The translations under genes were made by a program, and so were the position numbers. Below, piece by piece: positions 8,270-17,136 of a stretch of 64,000 nt of DNA. The notes below the pieces were generated by a model. That model was not told the DNA's origin. It did no database searches and saw only the letters and a list, made by a program, of their open reading frames with translations. Origin of the DNA: Mesorhizobium helmanticense (GTDB lineage: Bacteria; Pseudomonadota; Alphaproteobacteria; Rhizobiales; Rhizobiaceae); assembly GCF_003034915.1 (NCBI RefSeq), contig NZ_PZJX01000006.1, positions 98,402 through 162,401 of the forward strand, read 5' to 3'. Every line of letters begins with the position of its first letter. The first letter of the stretch is position 1.

Positions 8270-9076
8270 CTAGTCCATCAATGCATCGAGACCGCGCACC
8301 AGCCCGGTAACTTGCAGCACGCGCCGGACGGCGAGCAGCGTTCCGGCCACGTAGGGTGCCGCGGACGAGCCGGCATCATGGCGAATGGTCAGCCTTTCGT
8401 CGGGCAGCCCAAACAGCGCCTCGCAGGACAGGATGTAGGACGGCAGGCGAAGCGCGTGCACCTGCACCCCCTCACCGGCTCCAACCGCGGCGCCGCGTGT
8501 TCCGGGCACGCCCGTCACTTCCGAGACTGGTCTTGCCGTCGAAGCCTTGCGGACATCCGCCAGCGCCTCGGCAAGCTCGCGCGCGGTGCCTGACGGGGCG
8601 TCGGGCTTCTTGGCGCTGGCATAGTCGATGACCTCGACATCGGGCACGTATTTCGCCGCCATCAGGGCGAACCGCTTCATCAGCGTGGCGGTGATCGAAA
8701 AATTGCCGGCGGCAATCACGCCGACCCGGTTGGCGCGTGCCGCGGCATCGATCTCGGCATAATCGGCGGCGCCAAGCCCCGATGTGCCGATCACCACATG
8801 TCGCCCCTTGGAGATCGCCAGCAGCGCATGATCCTTCACCACATGCGGCTTGGTATAGTCGACCAGCACATCGGACGGCGCCTCCAGCGCCTCGGCCAGC
8901 GAAGCGGAAACGGTGACGCCATTGGCTGGCAGGCCAACCAGCAGGCCGGAATTCTGCCCCGCACCGCTGCGCGAAACCGCTCCGGCCAAATTCATGTCAC
9001 CTTGCGCCGAGATCGCCGGCACCAGCGCCTTGCCGACCCAGCCGGTCGCCCCGGCCATCACCACTCGTATCGTCAT
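8270..9076 (-). CDS. DapB-like dihydrodipicolinate reductase homologue lacking the catalytic His pair
   Basis: From ATG 9076 (GGAGGA seven bases upstream) the 268-residue product has the DapB layout: N-terminal NAD(P)-binding GATGWVG (9-15), VDYTKPH, VIGTSG, AAGNFSITATLM, and DAPSGTA (159-165). In authentic DapB the segment before DAPSGT is HHRHK, with the acid/base histidine and the substrate lysine; here it is ASAKK (153-157), so the histidines are absent while a lysine remains. The family fold is clear, but classical lysine-pathway activity is doubtful. It may reduce another substrate. The gene is convergent with, and 43 nt from, the sugar ABC transporter operon; a functional link is possible but unproven. 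Confidence 0.8.
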   Translation of the reverse strand: MTIRVVMAGATGWVGKALVPAISAQGDMNLAGAVSRSGAGQNSGLLVGLPANGVTVSASLAEALEAPSDVLVDYTKPHVVKDHALLAISKGRHVVIGTSGLGAADYAEIDAAARANRVGVIAAGNFSITATLMKRFALMAAKYVPDVEVIDYASAKKPDAPSGTARELAEALADVRKASTARPVSEVTGVPGTRGAAVGAGEGVQVHALRLPSYILSCEALFGLPDERLTIRHDAGSSAAPYVAGTLLAVRRVLQVTGLVRGLDALMD

Positions 9077-9119
9077 CGCCTGGTCCTCCAATCGCGCCTT
9101 GAAACGACCAGCGATATGG

Positions 9120-9151
9120 AAAGAGCCCGGCTCATTCAAGCCAGGCTCTTT
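9120..9151 (-). terminator. Hairpin terminator after the OmpA-like gene
   Basis: Stem AAAGAGCC/GGCTCTTT with an inner GGCT/AGCC stem and a 6-nt loop. It lies about 57 nt downstream of the OmpA-like gene on the minus strand. The T run is short, so termination may be partial. Confidence 0.5.
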
Positions 9152-9207
9152 CTTGAGTGTTGATCCAGACGCCGCGCAGGCGGTCGGATCACTGGACTCA
9201 AGCAGGC

Positions 9208-9765
9208 TTATCTTATGAAATCGTCGAAGCGGCGCAGCGTCACCCGGCGATTGCGCCAGTTCTCGTTCTGCGTCTGCACCAGCAGGAACTCCTCGCCATA
9301 GCCAACCGTTTCGAGCGCATGGCCCGGCACGCCGAATTCGCGCACCAGCGTGCGCTTCAGCGACGCGGCGCGCTGCTCGGACAGGATCTGGTTCGACTGG
9401 AAGGAACCGACGGCGTCCGTATGGCCCTCGATCAGAATGCGGGCGCCGCGGTCACGCCGCAGGATGCGCCGCAGTGCGTCGGCGATGTTTTCGATCTTGC
9501 CGTACTGCGACTCGGAAATGGCCGCCGAGCCGAAGGCGAAATTGATCGACTGGATATCGATCGAGCGGGCCATGCGCCGCAGATCCGGCCGGCGCTTGAA
9601 TTCGCGAATGGTAACGCGCTGGTTCGGGCGCAGCTTCACCTTGGGCGCCGCTTCGAGTTGCCGCTCGATCGTGGCGGCCGAAGGGGTCGTCGCCTGGGCG
9701 GCGGCAAGGGTCGGCATGGCAAGCGCCGCAATCAGCACGGCGGCAAAGGTGCGTCTGGTCAGCAT
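9208..9765 (-). CDS. OmpA-family peptidoglycan-binding protein
   Basis: A 185-residue exported protein with a signal peptide (MLTRRTFAAVLIAALAMPTL, cleavage near AAA-QAT) and a C-terminal OmpA-like domain: FAFGSAAIS, ILIEGHTDAVGS, LSEQRAASLKRTL, VGYGEE and NRRVTL. The conserved Asp and Arg that grip diaminopimelate are present. There is no lipobox and no beta barrel, so it is probably a soluble periplasmic protein that binds the cell wall through this domain. It stands alone between the GNAT gene and the DapB-like gene. Confidence 0.85.
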   Translation of the reverse strand: MLTRRTFAAVLIAALAMPTLAAAQATTPSAATIERQLEAAPKVKLRPNQRVTIREFKRRPDLRRMARSIDIQSINFAFGSAAISESQYGKIENIADALRRILRRDRGARILIEGHTDAVGSFQSNQILSEQRAASLKRTLVREFGVPGHALETVGYGEEFLLVQTQNENWRNRRVTLRRFDDFIR

Positions 9766-9862
9766 GTCTTTCTCCTTCGGCCCTGCTCTGATGGCCGCAT
9801 TGATGGTGCCGACAAGATGCCAGAGGCAGTCTGAAGCCTCGATGAACGAAAGGTTCAGTTTT

Positions 9863-10435
9863 TCAGGGCCGCATGACGCTGGCCGAGCGCTCGGCGAAAG
9901 CCATCGGATGCACGATCTCTTTCTTCTGCGCCACCGGCGCGAAGCCGAGTTTCTGATAGAGCGGCAATGCCGCCGGATGGTCGAGCGTGCAGGTCTGTAC
10001 CGTTACCCGCTTCGGCCCGTGCGACCAGGCGGCGGCGATCGCCGCCCCCAGGAACCAGCGGCCGATGCCTTGTCCGGTCGCATGTTCCATCATGCCGAAA
10101 TAGGCTAGCTCCACCTCTTCCGGCAGATGCGGCTTGAGGTCGAAGAAGCCGGCCGGCGCGCCGTCGAGATAAAGCACCCTGATGTCGCGGTCCTCGCGAT
10201 GGATGCCCGCCGAAAGCTCTTCGTCGTTCAACCTGAGAACATTGACCCAGTGCCATTTGCGTCCCACCCGATCCATCAGATAGCGATAGAAGTGCAGCGG
10301 AATGTTCTTGGTCTTCAGCAGCGCGATCTGGCGGTTGTACGGCGCTGGCGGCGAATAGGCCGGCGGTACATGCATTTCGAGAAACGTCACCGTGACGTCG
10401 ATGTCTTCCACCACTCCGTTTTCCATGGCCGTCAT
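9863..10435 (-). CDS. GNAT family N-acetyltransferase
   Basis: From ATG 10435 the product is 190 residues with a GNAT core: LYLDGAPAGFFDL, VELAYFGMM, the acetyl-CoA loop ATGQGIGRWFL, and the end motif ALPLYQKLGFAPV. It therefore transfers an acetyl group to an amine, but the substrate cannot be predicted. The start codon overlaps the stop of the sulfurtransferase gene (ATGA), which makes it the last gene of the cysK-alaX-sseA operon and fixes the start; the longer frame to 10585 lies inside sseA. Confidence 0.85.
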   Translation of the reverse strand: MTAMENGVVEDIDVTVTFLEMHVPPAYSPPAPYNRQIALLKTKNIPLHFYRYLMDRVGRKWHWVNVLRLNDEELSAGIHREDRDIRVLYLDGAPAGFFDLKPHLPEEVELAYFGMMEHATGQGIGRWFLGAAIAAAWSHGPKRVTVQTCTLDHPAALPLYQKLGFAPVAQKKEIVHPMAFAERSASVMRP

Positions 10436-11298
10436 TCCTTGCCCGTCAAGGCGGGGCCCGTCACGACAGGCGTGTCGGAAAGTCCGCCCCACTCCGTCCA
10501 TGAACCGTCGTAAAGCCTGTTGTCGGTGTGGCCAAGCGTCTCCAGCGCCAGCGTGATCGCGGCCGCGGTGATGCCTGAACCGCAAGAGGTGACGACCGGC
10601 TTCGACAGATCGATGCCGGCTCCCTCGATCACCTTGCGCAAACGATCCTTCGACAACAGTTCGCCGTTCTCGGCGAGCACCGATGACGGCAAATTGTTCG
10701 CTCCAGGCATATGACCGGAGCGGATGCCTGCGCGAGGTTCGGGCTCAGTGCCGGCAAACCGGCCAGCGGACCTTGCATCGGCGATCTGGCTCTCCTTCGT
10801 CTCGACGATGCGGCGCATATCGGCAAGGCTGGCGACACGCTTGGCATCGAAGTCGGCGTGAAACACGCAAGGCGCTGTCTTCGTCGGCTCCGCCGTCACC
10901 GGTCGTCCCGCCGCTTTCCAATGGTCGAAGCCGCCGTCCAGTATGTAGACCTGGAACACGCCCATGACGCGGAACATCCACCAGGCGCGCGGCGCTGAGA
11001 AAAAGCCCGGACCGTCATAGACGATAATGGTGTCGTCAGCCGAAATGCCCATCGCGCCGACATACTGGGCGAAATGCTGCGGCGAAGGCAGCGTGTGCGG
11101 CAAGGCCGAATCAGGGTCCGATATCGCATCCTGATCAAGGAAGCGGGCGCCCGGAATATGTGCCGCCTCATATTCGGCGCGCGCGTCCCTGCCTTGCGCC
11201 GGCAGATACCAGGACGCATCGACGATGGTCAGGCCCGGTTCGTGGAGACGAGCCTGCAACCAGTCCGCATCGACGGTGAAAGGGCTGTCTTCGGCCAT
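10432..11298 (-). CDS. sseA: 3-mercaptopyruvate sulfurtransferase (tandem rhodanese)
   Basis: From ATG 11298 the product is 288 residues with two rhodanese domains. The N-terminal, inactive one carries DASWYLP, HIPGARFLD and IIVYDG; the C-terminal one carries DARSAGRF, GHMPGANNLP and the active loop CGSGITA with Cys239. CGSG(V/I) is the loop of mercaptopyruvate sulfurtransferases; thiosulfate sulfurtransferases have CRxGx. It moves sulfane sulfur from 3-mercaptopyruvate, a cysteine-breakdown product, to thiol acceptors. It lies 44 nt after the AlaX gene and overlaps the GNAT gene. Confidence 0.9.
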   Translation of the reverse strand: MAEDSPFTVDADWLQARLHEPGLTIVDASWYLPAQGRDARAEYEAAHIPGARFLDQDAISDPDSALPHTLPSPQHFAQYVGAMGISADDTIIVYDGPGFFSAPRAWWMFRVMGVFQVYILDGGFDHWKAAGRPVTAEPTKTAPCVFHADFDAKRVASLADMRRIVETKESQIADARSAGRFAGTEPEPRAGIRSGHMPGANNLPSSVLAENGELLSKDRLRKVIEGAGIDLSKPVVTSCGSGITAAAITLALETLGHTDNRLYDGSWTEWGGLSDTPVVTGPALTGKE

Positions 11299-11341
11299 TT
11301 TCGTTCTCCCGCTTCGCCCCAGGCGGAGCTTCTGTATTTTA

Positions 11342-12085
11342 TCAAGCTGCCGGCATCGGTCCAAAGCGTATACGGAAGCGCCGGTTCTCGCGGCCCTTCT
11401 TCTCGATCTTGCCGATATGGATCTCGCCGACTTCACCAGTGCTCTTCACATGGGTGCCGCCGCAAGGCTGGCTGTCGATCGAGGCGTTGTCGCCAATGCA
11501 GACCAGGCGGATTTGGCCGGTGCCGACGGGCGGCCGCACATTCTTGGATTTGACCAGACCAGGATTGGCCGCCAGTTCCTCGTCCGATATCAGCCTGACA
11601 AAGATCGGATGGTCGGCCCGCACCAGTTCCATCACCTTTGCCGTCACATCTTCCTTGGTAAAGCCGGCATCCGGGATGTCGAAGTCGACGCGGCTGTCGT
11701 CCTCGGAAACCGCGGCACCCGTGATCGGGAACGGGCAGACGACGGTGAGCAGGTGGCAGGCCGCGTGCATGCGCATCAAAAGATGCCGCCGCCGCCAGTC
11801 GATGGCGAGCTTGACCCGTTCGCCGACGGCCGGCGCCGGCTGGTCGGGCGCCGGCACATGGATGATCTCGTCCTTGGTCTCGCCGGTGATGGTGGCGGCA
11901 ATCGCGATCACGCTACCGTCGGCGCGCTCGAGCGCACCCGTATCCCCTGGCTGTCCACCCGACGTGGCATAGAAGATGGTGCGGTCGAGAATGATGCCGC
12001 CGCGCTCGTTGATGGCGACTATGGTGGCGTCGGCGGTGCGCAGATAAGCATCGTCGCGAAACAGCGCCTGCGTCTTATAGGACAT
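11342..12085 (-). CDS. Alanyl-tRNA editing protein (AlaX-type trans-editing hydrolase)
   Basis: The 247-residue protein has the editing half of alanyl-tRNA synthetase without a synthetase domain: the N-terminal FYATSGGQPGDTG strand, the metal motif HAACH (HxxxH) around residue 107, and C-terminal CGGTHV. These His and Cys residues hold the zinc that helps hydrolyse Ser- or Gly-mischarged tRNA(Ala). Translation can begin at GTG 12088 or, more likely, ATG 12085, which shares a base with the cysK stop (TGATG). It is embedded in a cysteine operon, so its substrate may be connected with serine or cysteine pools; that is inference. Confidence 0.9.
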   Translation of the reverse strand: MSYKTQALFRDDAYLRTADATIVAINERGGIILDRTIFYATSGGQPGDTGALERADGSVIAIAATITGETKDEIIHVPAPDQPAPAVGERVKLAIDWRRRHLLMRMHAACHLLTVVCPFPITGAAVSEDDSRVDFDIPDAGFTKEDVTAKVMELVRADHPIFVRLISDEELAANPGLVKSKNVRPPVGTGQIRLVCIGDNASIDSQPCGGTHVKSTGEVGEIHIGKIEKKGRENRRFRIRFGPMPAA

Positions 12086-13119
12086 CACGCGACCTTTTCG
12101 AACGGTACCGAAATGTCGGCTTTCTCTTCCATCCAGCCCGGCACCGGCAGCTGCTTTTCGCGCAGGAACTGCGGGTTGAACAGCTTCGACTGATAGCGCG
12201 TGCCGTAGTCGCAGAGGATGGTCACGATGGTGTGGCCGGGACCCAGCTCCCGCGCCAGCCGGATCGCGCCGGCAATATTGATGCCGGTCGAGCCACCGAC
12301 GCAGAGCCCCTCCTCCTGGATCAGGTCGAAGACGATGGGCAGCGCTTCCTCGTCGGGTATCTGGAAGGAAAAATCCGGCGTGAAGCCTTCGAGGTTGGCG
12401 GTGATCCGCCCCTGCCCGATGCCCTCGGTGATCGAGCTGCCCTCGGATTTCAATTCGCCGCTGGTATAGAAACTGTAGAGCGCGGCGCCCAGCGGATCGG
12501 CGAGCGCGACCTTGATGTCCTTGCTCTTGGCCTTCAGCCCGAAGGCGACGCCGGCCAGCGTGCCGCCGGACCCAACGGCGGACACGAAACCATCGACCTT
12601 GCCGTCGGTCTGGTTCCAGATTTCCTGCGCAGTGGTGCGGATATGGCCGTCGCGGTTGGCGACATTGTCGAACTGGTTGGCCCAGATCGCACCATTCGGC
12701 TCGGACCGGGCCATCTGCGAGGCCAGGCGGCCCGACAGTTTCACATAATTGTTGGGGTTCTTGTAGGGAACCGCGGGCACCTCTATCAGTTCGGCGCCGA
12801 GCAGTTTGATCGTGTCCTTCTTCTCCTGGCTCTGCGTGTCGGGAATGACGATCACGGTGCGGTAGCCGAGCGCCTTGGCGACCAGCGTCAAGCCGATGCC
12901 GGTGTTGCCGGCCGTCCCCTCGACGATGACGCCGCCCGGTTTCAAAAGCCCACGCTGCTCGGCGTCGCGGATGATGAACAGGCCGGCGCGGTCCTTGACC
13001 GACTGGCCCGGGTTCATGAATTCGGCCTTGCCCAGAATCTCGCAGCCGGTTGCTTCCGAGGCCTTGTTGAGGCGGATCAGGGGCGTGTTGCCGATCGCTT
13101 CAATTACAGAACGTGGCAT
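12085..13119 (-). CDS. cysK: Cysteine synthase A (O-acetylserine sulfhydrylase)
   Basis: The 344-residue fold-type II PLP enzyme makes cysteine from O-acetylserine and sulfide. Seen motifs: N-terminal IGNTPLIRL, PLP lysine in GQSVKDRAG (Lys42), the phosphate loop region GTAGNTGIGL (the common form is TSGNTG), SAVGSGGTLAGV for the PLP phosphate, and GGSTGINIAGA. A 20-residue tail extends beyond the core. It is the first gene of a four-gene minus-strand operon with AlaX, mercaptopyruvate sulfurtransferase and a GNAT protein, which joins synthesis and turnover of cysteine. Confidence 0.92.
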   Translation of the reverse strand: MPRSVIEAIGNTPLIRLNKASEATGCEILGKAEFMNPGQSVKDRAGLFIIRDAEQRGLLKPGGVIVEGTAGNTGIGLTLVAKALGYRTVIVIPDTQSQEKKDTIKLLGAELIEVPAVPYKNPNNYVKLSGRLASQMARSEPNGAIWANQFDNVANRDGHIRTTAQEIWNQTDGKVDGFVSAVGSGGTLAGVAFGLKAKSKDIKVALADPLGAALYSFYTSGELKSEGSSITEGIGQGRITANLEGFTPDFSFQIPDEEALPIVFDLIQEEGLCVGGSTGINIAGAIRLARELGPGHTIVTILCDYGTRYQSKLFNPQFLREKQLPVPGWMEEKADISVPFEKVA

Positions 13120-13335
13120 ATAGGTTCCTTTATGCGTGCGGCGAGACCCTAGAAACCCACCGCTTCGGTTTCAAGGCAAGATTTCATCTGGTCCAGTCGC
13201 ATTTCCGGCACTGCAATTCCCTCAAACCGGATACCGCGCTCGGGCGTCCATTTAAACCTTGTCTGGAAAAGCACTCTTTTCATTCGATTTCTTCGTCGCT
13301 AGAGCACAAGCTAAGAAAGAGTCGCAGGACACGGC

Positions 13336-14157
13336 ATGACACTCTACCGGGCCAACCCGAAGCACGGCGTCGCCTGGATCACGGGCGGCAGCAGCGGCAT
13401 CGGCCGCTCACTGGCCAAGGATCTCGCAGCCCAGGGCTATTCCGTCGCGGTGTCGTCGCTCGACGACGATCCGATCGACACGCTTGTTGTCGAGACGGCG
13501 CAGATGCCGGGCCGCGTCACGGCCTATCCCTGTGACGTCACCGACGAGAAGCGCATGGCAAGGACGGTCGCGGCTATCGAGAAAGATCTCGGCCCGATCG
13601 TGCTCGCCGTCTTCAATGCCGGAAACTACATCGCGACGCCGGGCGAGGATCTTACCGTGCGCGGGTTTCGCCAGTCCTTCGAAGTCAATTATTTCGGCAT
13701 CATCAACGGCCTGGTGCCGGTTGTCGAACGCATGCGCGTGCGTGGGCGCGGCCACATCGTGCTGGTCGGTTCGGTCACCGCCTATTTCGGCTGGCCGACC
13801 ACGGCGGCCTATGGCGGCACCAAGGCGGCGATCAACATATTGGCGGAGTCGCTCAAATATGACTTCGACAAGATGAACGTCCGCGTCCAGGTGATGAATC
13901 CGGGCTTTGTCGACACGCCGCTGACCGAGAGGAACCTGCTGCCGATGCCCGGGCTGATGCCCGTCAACCGTGCCTCGCGGCGCATGGCGCGCGGCATCAA
14001 CTCCGGCGGCTTCGAAGTCACCTTCCCGCGCCGCCTGAGCTGGGGGCTGAAACTGCTCAGCATCCTGCCCAGACCGGTCTGCCGGTGGGTCATCAGCACT
14101 GCGACGCGCTGGAAGTCGCGGCCGCTGAATTTCGACCGCAAGCCACCGAACGAATAA
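13336..14157 (+). CDS. Short-chain dehydrogenase/reductase
   Basis: The 273-residue SDR has the classical cofactor motif TGGSSGIG (residues 16-23), NAG (95-97), the catalytic Ser in LVGSVTAYFG, YGGTK (Tyr-x-x-x-Lys) and NPGFVDTPL. It lacks a signal peptide; the tail (LKLLSILPRPVCRWVI) is hydrophobic and could touch the membrane. The substrate is unknown; SDRs of this subtype reduce ketones or aldehydes with NAD(P)H. It is transcribed away from cysK and is followed 72 nt later by a hydrolase gene on the same strand. The 216-nt gap between cysK and this gene holds no gene or clear repeat. Confidence 0.88.
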   Translation: MTLYRANPKHGVAWITGGSSGIGRSLAKDLAAQGYSVAVSSLDDDPIDTLVVETAQMPGRVTAYPCDVTDEKRMARTVAAIEKDLGPIVLAVFNAGNYIATPGEDLTVRGFRQSFEVNYFGIINGLVPVVERMRVRGRGHIVLVGSVTAYFGWPTTAAYGGTKAAINILAESLKYDFDKMNVRVQVMNPGFVDTPLTERNLLPMPGLMPVNRASRRMARGINSGGFEVTFPRRLSWGLKLLSILPRPVCRWVISTATRWKSRPLNFDRKPPNE

Positions 14158-14229
14158 ACTGTCCACAGGGTACGAGTTGCCTGGTTGCAATCGCGGCCAT
14201 AGGTTGAGAATTGTTGTTTGGAGTCTGCG

Positions 14230-15204
14230 ATGGGGCGACGGATCGTGCTCGCGGTGCTGGGTCTTGTCGTCATCCTTGTCCTGGCCGTCCTGCTTGGCCC
14301 GCGTGTGCTGGTCGACACCACGATCCGTTTCGATCCTTCGGTGATCGGAGACGATCCGCAGGCCTATCTGGCGCGCAAGGAAGCCGCCGCGCCTGATATC
14401 CGCGACGGGCTGGAGAAGGAAATCATCTGGGCAAACCCGATGGTTCACGCCAGGACGAAGCTTTCAATCGTCTACATCCACGGATTTTCGGCATCGAAGG
14501 GCGAGGTCCGTCCGCTGCCTGACGAGGTCGCCGACCAGCTCGACGCCAATCTCTTCTACACCCGCCTCACCGGCCATGGGCAGGACGGCGCCGCGATGGC
14601 TGAAGGCAGCGTCAACGCCTGGATCAACGACTTCGAGGAAGCGCGCGCCATAGGCCGGGCGATCGGCGACAAGGTGATCGTCATCGGCACCTCGACCGGC
14701 GGCTCGCTGGCGGCGTGGGCGGCGACGCAGCCCGGCGCTTCGGACGGCATTGCGGCGATCGCGTTCATCTCGCCGAATTTCGGCGTGAAGGCTTCCGGCG
14801 CCGAACTGCTGACCATGCCATGGGGCAAACAGATCGCCGAACTGGTCATCGGCAAGCAACGCAGCTTTGAGACGCGCAACGCCTTGCACGCGAAATTCTG
14901 GACATACCAGTATCCGACGGCGGCGACGCTGCCGATGGCGGCGCTGACGGAACTCGCCTATGGCGCGCCGGTGGAGAAGGCGACCATCCCTGCCTTGTTC
15001 ATCTTTTCGGATTCGGACGCCGTGGTGCGGCCCGACCGCACCCGCGAAATTGCCGGGCGCTGGGGTGCGGCACACGAGCTGGTGCCCGTGGACGACACCG
15101 ACGACAAGGACAACCACGTTATTGCCGGCGACGCGCTGTCGCCGTCGACCACGGCTTTCCTCGCACAGCGGATCGTGGTGTGGGTGGAGGCCGTGGTGCA
15201 GTAG
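14230..15204 (+). CDS. Membrane-anchored alpha/beta hydrolase
   Basis: From ATG 14230 (GGAG six bases upstream) the 324-residue product starts with one hydrophobic helix (residues 5-24, IVLAVLGLVVILVLAVLLG), a likely membrane anchor placing the enzyme in the periplasm. The alpha/beta-hydrolase core follows: oxyanion strand IVYIHGFSASKGE, nucleophile elbow GTSTGGS, acid in FSDSDAVVRP and the base in KDNHVI. Esters or lipids are likely substrates, but specificity is unknown. A strong terminator follows. It may be co-transcribed with the SDR gene. Confidence 0.87.
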   Translation: MGRRIVLAVLGLVVILVLAVLLGPRVLVDTTIRFDPSVIGDDPQAYLARKEAAAPDIRDGLEKEIIWANPMVHARTKLSIVYIHGFSASKGEVRPLPDEVADQLDANLFYTRLTGHGQDGAAMAEGSVNAWINDFEEARAIGRAIGDKVIVIGTSTGGSLAAWAATQPGASDGIAAIAFISPNFGVKASGAELLTMPWGKQIAELVIGKQRSFETRNALHAKFWTYQYPTAATLPMAALTELAYGAPVEKATIPALFIFSDSDAVVRPDRTREIAGRWGAAHELVPVDDTDDKDNHVIAGDALSPSTTAFLAQRIVVWVEAVVQ

Positions 15205-15211
15205 AAACGAA

Positions 15212-15250
15212 AGGGCGATCAGAGCATTGCTCCGATCGCCCTTTTTTATT
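15212..15250 (+). terminator. Rho-independent terminator between hydrolase and helicase genes
   Basis: Stem AGGGCGATC/GATCGCCCT (15212-15220 / 15234-15242) extended by GAGC/GCTC around a tiny loop, followed by TTTTTT. It ends the plus-strand hydrolase transcript; on the opposite side there is no T run. Confidence 0.9.
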
Positions 15251-15293
15251 TATCAGCGATCAAGCCGGGCTCAATCCGCCGAAGTGGCATTCA

Positions 15294-16742
15294 TCAGGCA
15301 GCGTGCGTCGCCGGCCGCTTGCCGCCAAAGCGGCGCTTGTTGTTGCCCTTGAACGGCTTGCGGCCTTCCGGGCGGTCGCCTTGATGCTTGGCCGCGAACG
15401 GCCGGTCGCCGGCCGGCTTGTCGCCGAACCGCTTCTTGCCGAAGCCGTTGCCACCACCGGGCCGCCTGCCGTCGCGACGGCCATTGTGGTCGGGGCGGCT
15501 GTTGGCCGGCTCGAAGCGCTCGTTCTTTTCGGCCGGATTGCGCTGCGGATCCGGGCTGCCGAGATGGTCGGCAACGACAGGCAGCTTGGTGCGGATGATG
15601 CGCTCGACCTGGCGCAGCTTGCTGTTTTCGGAAGGATCGCAAAGCGTGATCGCAATGCCATCCATGCCGTTGCGGCCGGTGCGGCCGATGCGGTGGACAT
15701 AGCTCTCCGCCTCGTCCGGCAGGTCGAAGTTGACGACGTGGCTGATGCCGGGCACGTCGATGCCGCGCGCCGCGATATCGGTGGCGACAAGAATGCGCAC
15801 CGAACCGTCGCGGAAATCGTTCAGTGCCTTCTGGCGGGCGTTCTGCGACTTGTTGCCGTGGATGACGGCGGCCTTGAAGCCGTCGCGCTCGAGGTCCTTC
15901 GTCACCCTGTCGGCGCCATGCTTGGTGCGCGAAAAGATGATGACGGACTTCATTGCGTCGTCGGCGAGCATCGTCGACAGCACCTGGCGCTTCTGCTTGG
16001 TGCGGGCAAAGACGACGCCCTGCACGATCTCGGCCGCCGCGGTGCTTTGCGGCGCGACTTCGACGCGGATCGGGTTCTTCAGCAGGCCTTTGGCCAGCTC
16101 GGCGATTTCATTCGGCATGGTCGCAGAGAACAGCACCGTCTGGCGGTCGGGCGCGGTCGCCTTGGCGATGCGCTTGACGTCGTTGATGAAGCCCATGTCG
16201 AGCATGCGATCGCCCTCGTCCAGCACCAGCCATTTGGTGTCGGAGAGGATGAGGTCACCCTCGCGCACCAGGTCGGTCAGACGGCCGGGCGTGGCGATCA
16301 GGATGTCGACGCCGGGCGCAACCTTCTTCACCTGGCTGAAGCGCGAGACGCCGCCAAGCACAAGCGCGGTCGAGACATGCGCGCCCTTGGCGAGGATCTT
16401 GATGGTGTCCTCGATCTGAACGGCGAGTTCGCGCGTCGGCGCCAGGATCAAGGCACGTGTGGTCTTCGCACGGCGCTTGGTGCCTAGCGCGATGATCTTC
16501 GACAGGATCGGCAACGCGAAGGCCGCCGTCTTGCCCGAGCCGGTCTGTGCGATGCCGAAAATGTCACGGCCTTCCATCTGCGGCGGGATCGCCTGCATCT
16601 GGATCGGCTTCGGTTCGGTAAAGCCGGCGCCATGGGTCGCCTTGAGCAGCGCGCCGGTAATTCCAAGGGCTGCGAAACCGGAGAGTTCCGCAGTGCTGCC
16701 GGTCGAGTTGGTGTTACCGGCAAAGGTGTTTTCGTTGGTCAA
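15294..16742 (-). CDS. rhlE: DEAD-box RNA helicase (RhlE-like) with DEGD motif II
   Basis: The 482-residue protein has the full helicase core: Q motif GFTEPKPIQMQAIP, motif I AQTGSGKT, Ia PTRELA, GG, TPGRL, motif II DEGD (in place of DEAD), SAT, and in the second domain RGID and HRIGRTGR. The C-terminal 85 residues are a disordered basic tail rich in Gly, Arg and Lys (RRDGRRPGGGNGFGKKRFG), typical of RNA-binding extensions that tether RhlE/CsdA-type helicases to ribosomal or degradosome RNA. It unwinds RNA in the cytoplasm. The T-rich run upstream and a 394-nt gap may hold a long 5' leader. Confidence 0.92.
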   Translation of the reverse strand: MTNENTFAGNTNSTGSTAELSGFAALGITGALLKATHGAGFTEPKPIQMQAIPPQMEGRDIFGIAQTGSGKTAAFALPILSKIIALGTKRRAKTTRALILAPTRELAVQIEDTIKILAKGAHVSTALVLGGVSRFSQVKKVAPGVDILIATPGRLTDLVREGDLILSDTKWLVLDEGDRMLDMGFINDVKRIAKATAPDRQTVLFSATMPNEIAELAKGLLKNPIRVEVAPQSTAAAEIVQGVVFARTKQKRQVLSTMLADDAMKSVIIFSRTKHGADRVTKDLERDGFKAAVIHGNKSQNARQKALNDFRDGSVRILVATDIAARGIDVPGISHVVNFDLPDEAESYVHRIGRTGRNGMDGIAITLCDPSENSKLRQVERIIRTKLPVVADHLGSPDPQRNPAEKNERFEPANSRPDHNGRRDGRRPGGGNGFGKKRFGDKPAGDRPFAAKHQGDRPEGRKPFKGNNKRRFGGKRPATHAA

Positions 16743-17136
16743 AATAGTCTTCTTTCACACGGCCTGTAGCCGCAAACATCGATGGCGGCAGGGCGCAACC
16801 TGCCGTCGAAAAAAATTGATACGAAACGACAAGGCGGGCGGACGTAAACGTCCACTCGGCTGCGCTGTCGTGCCCGCAGGCATCATGCCACGGGGCTTTT
16901 TCGCCACCTTGCCGATCAACGGGAAAGAGGGAAAACAGACGCAACCAGTCTCATTCGTCGAGAAGGCCGGATCTTGCCCGGCCCAAGCGCCTATGCCGCT
17001 GCATATGGCCTAGTTCGCCGCGCAATGCAAGGGGCGCCATGTTGCGATGCAACAAATCGATGGCAAAAGCGGCGCTTGCGCTCCCTTGCCGGCATGATTA
17101 CCACGAAACGCACCTTTTCGTTTTGGGGATCGACCG
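16743..17136. other. Intergenic gap between the helicase and pccB genes
   Basis: This 394-nt divergent gap has no convincing gene. It contains the perfect palindrome GGACGT-AA-ACGTCC (16840-16853), about 100 nt upstream of the helicase start, and presumably both promoters. RhlE-type helicases often have long regulated leaders, but I see no diagnostic leader structure. Confidence 0.5.

Noticed and set aside
16714..16944. A 76-residue minus-strand frame upstream of the helicase gene
   Set aside because: It overlaps the helicase start and intergenic DNA, has no ribosome-binding site or recognisable feature.
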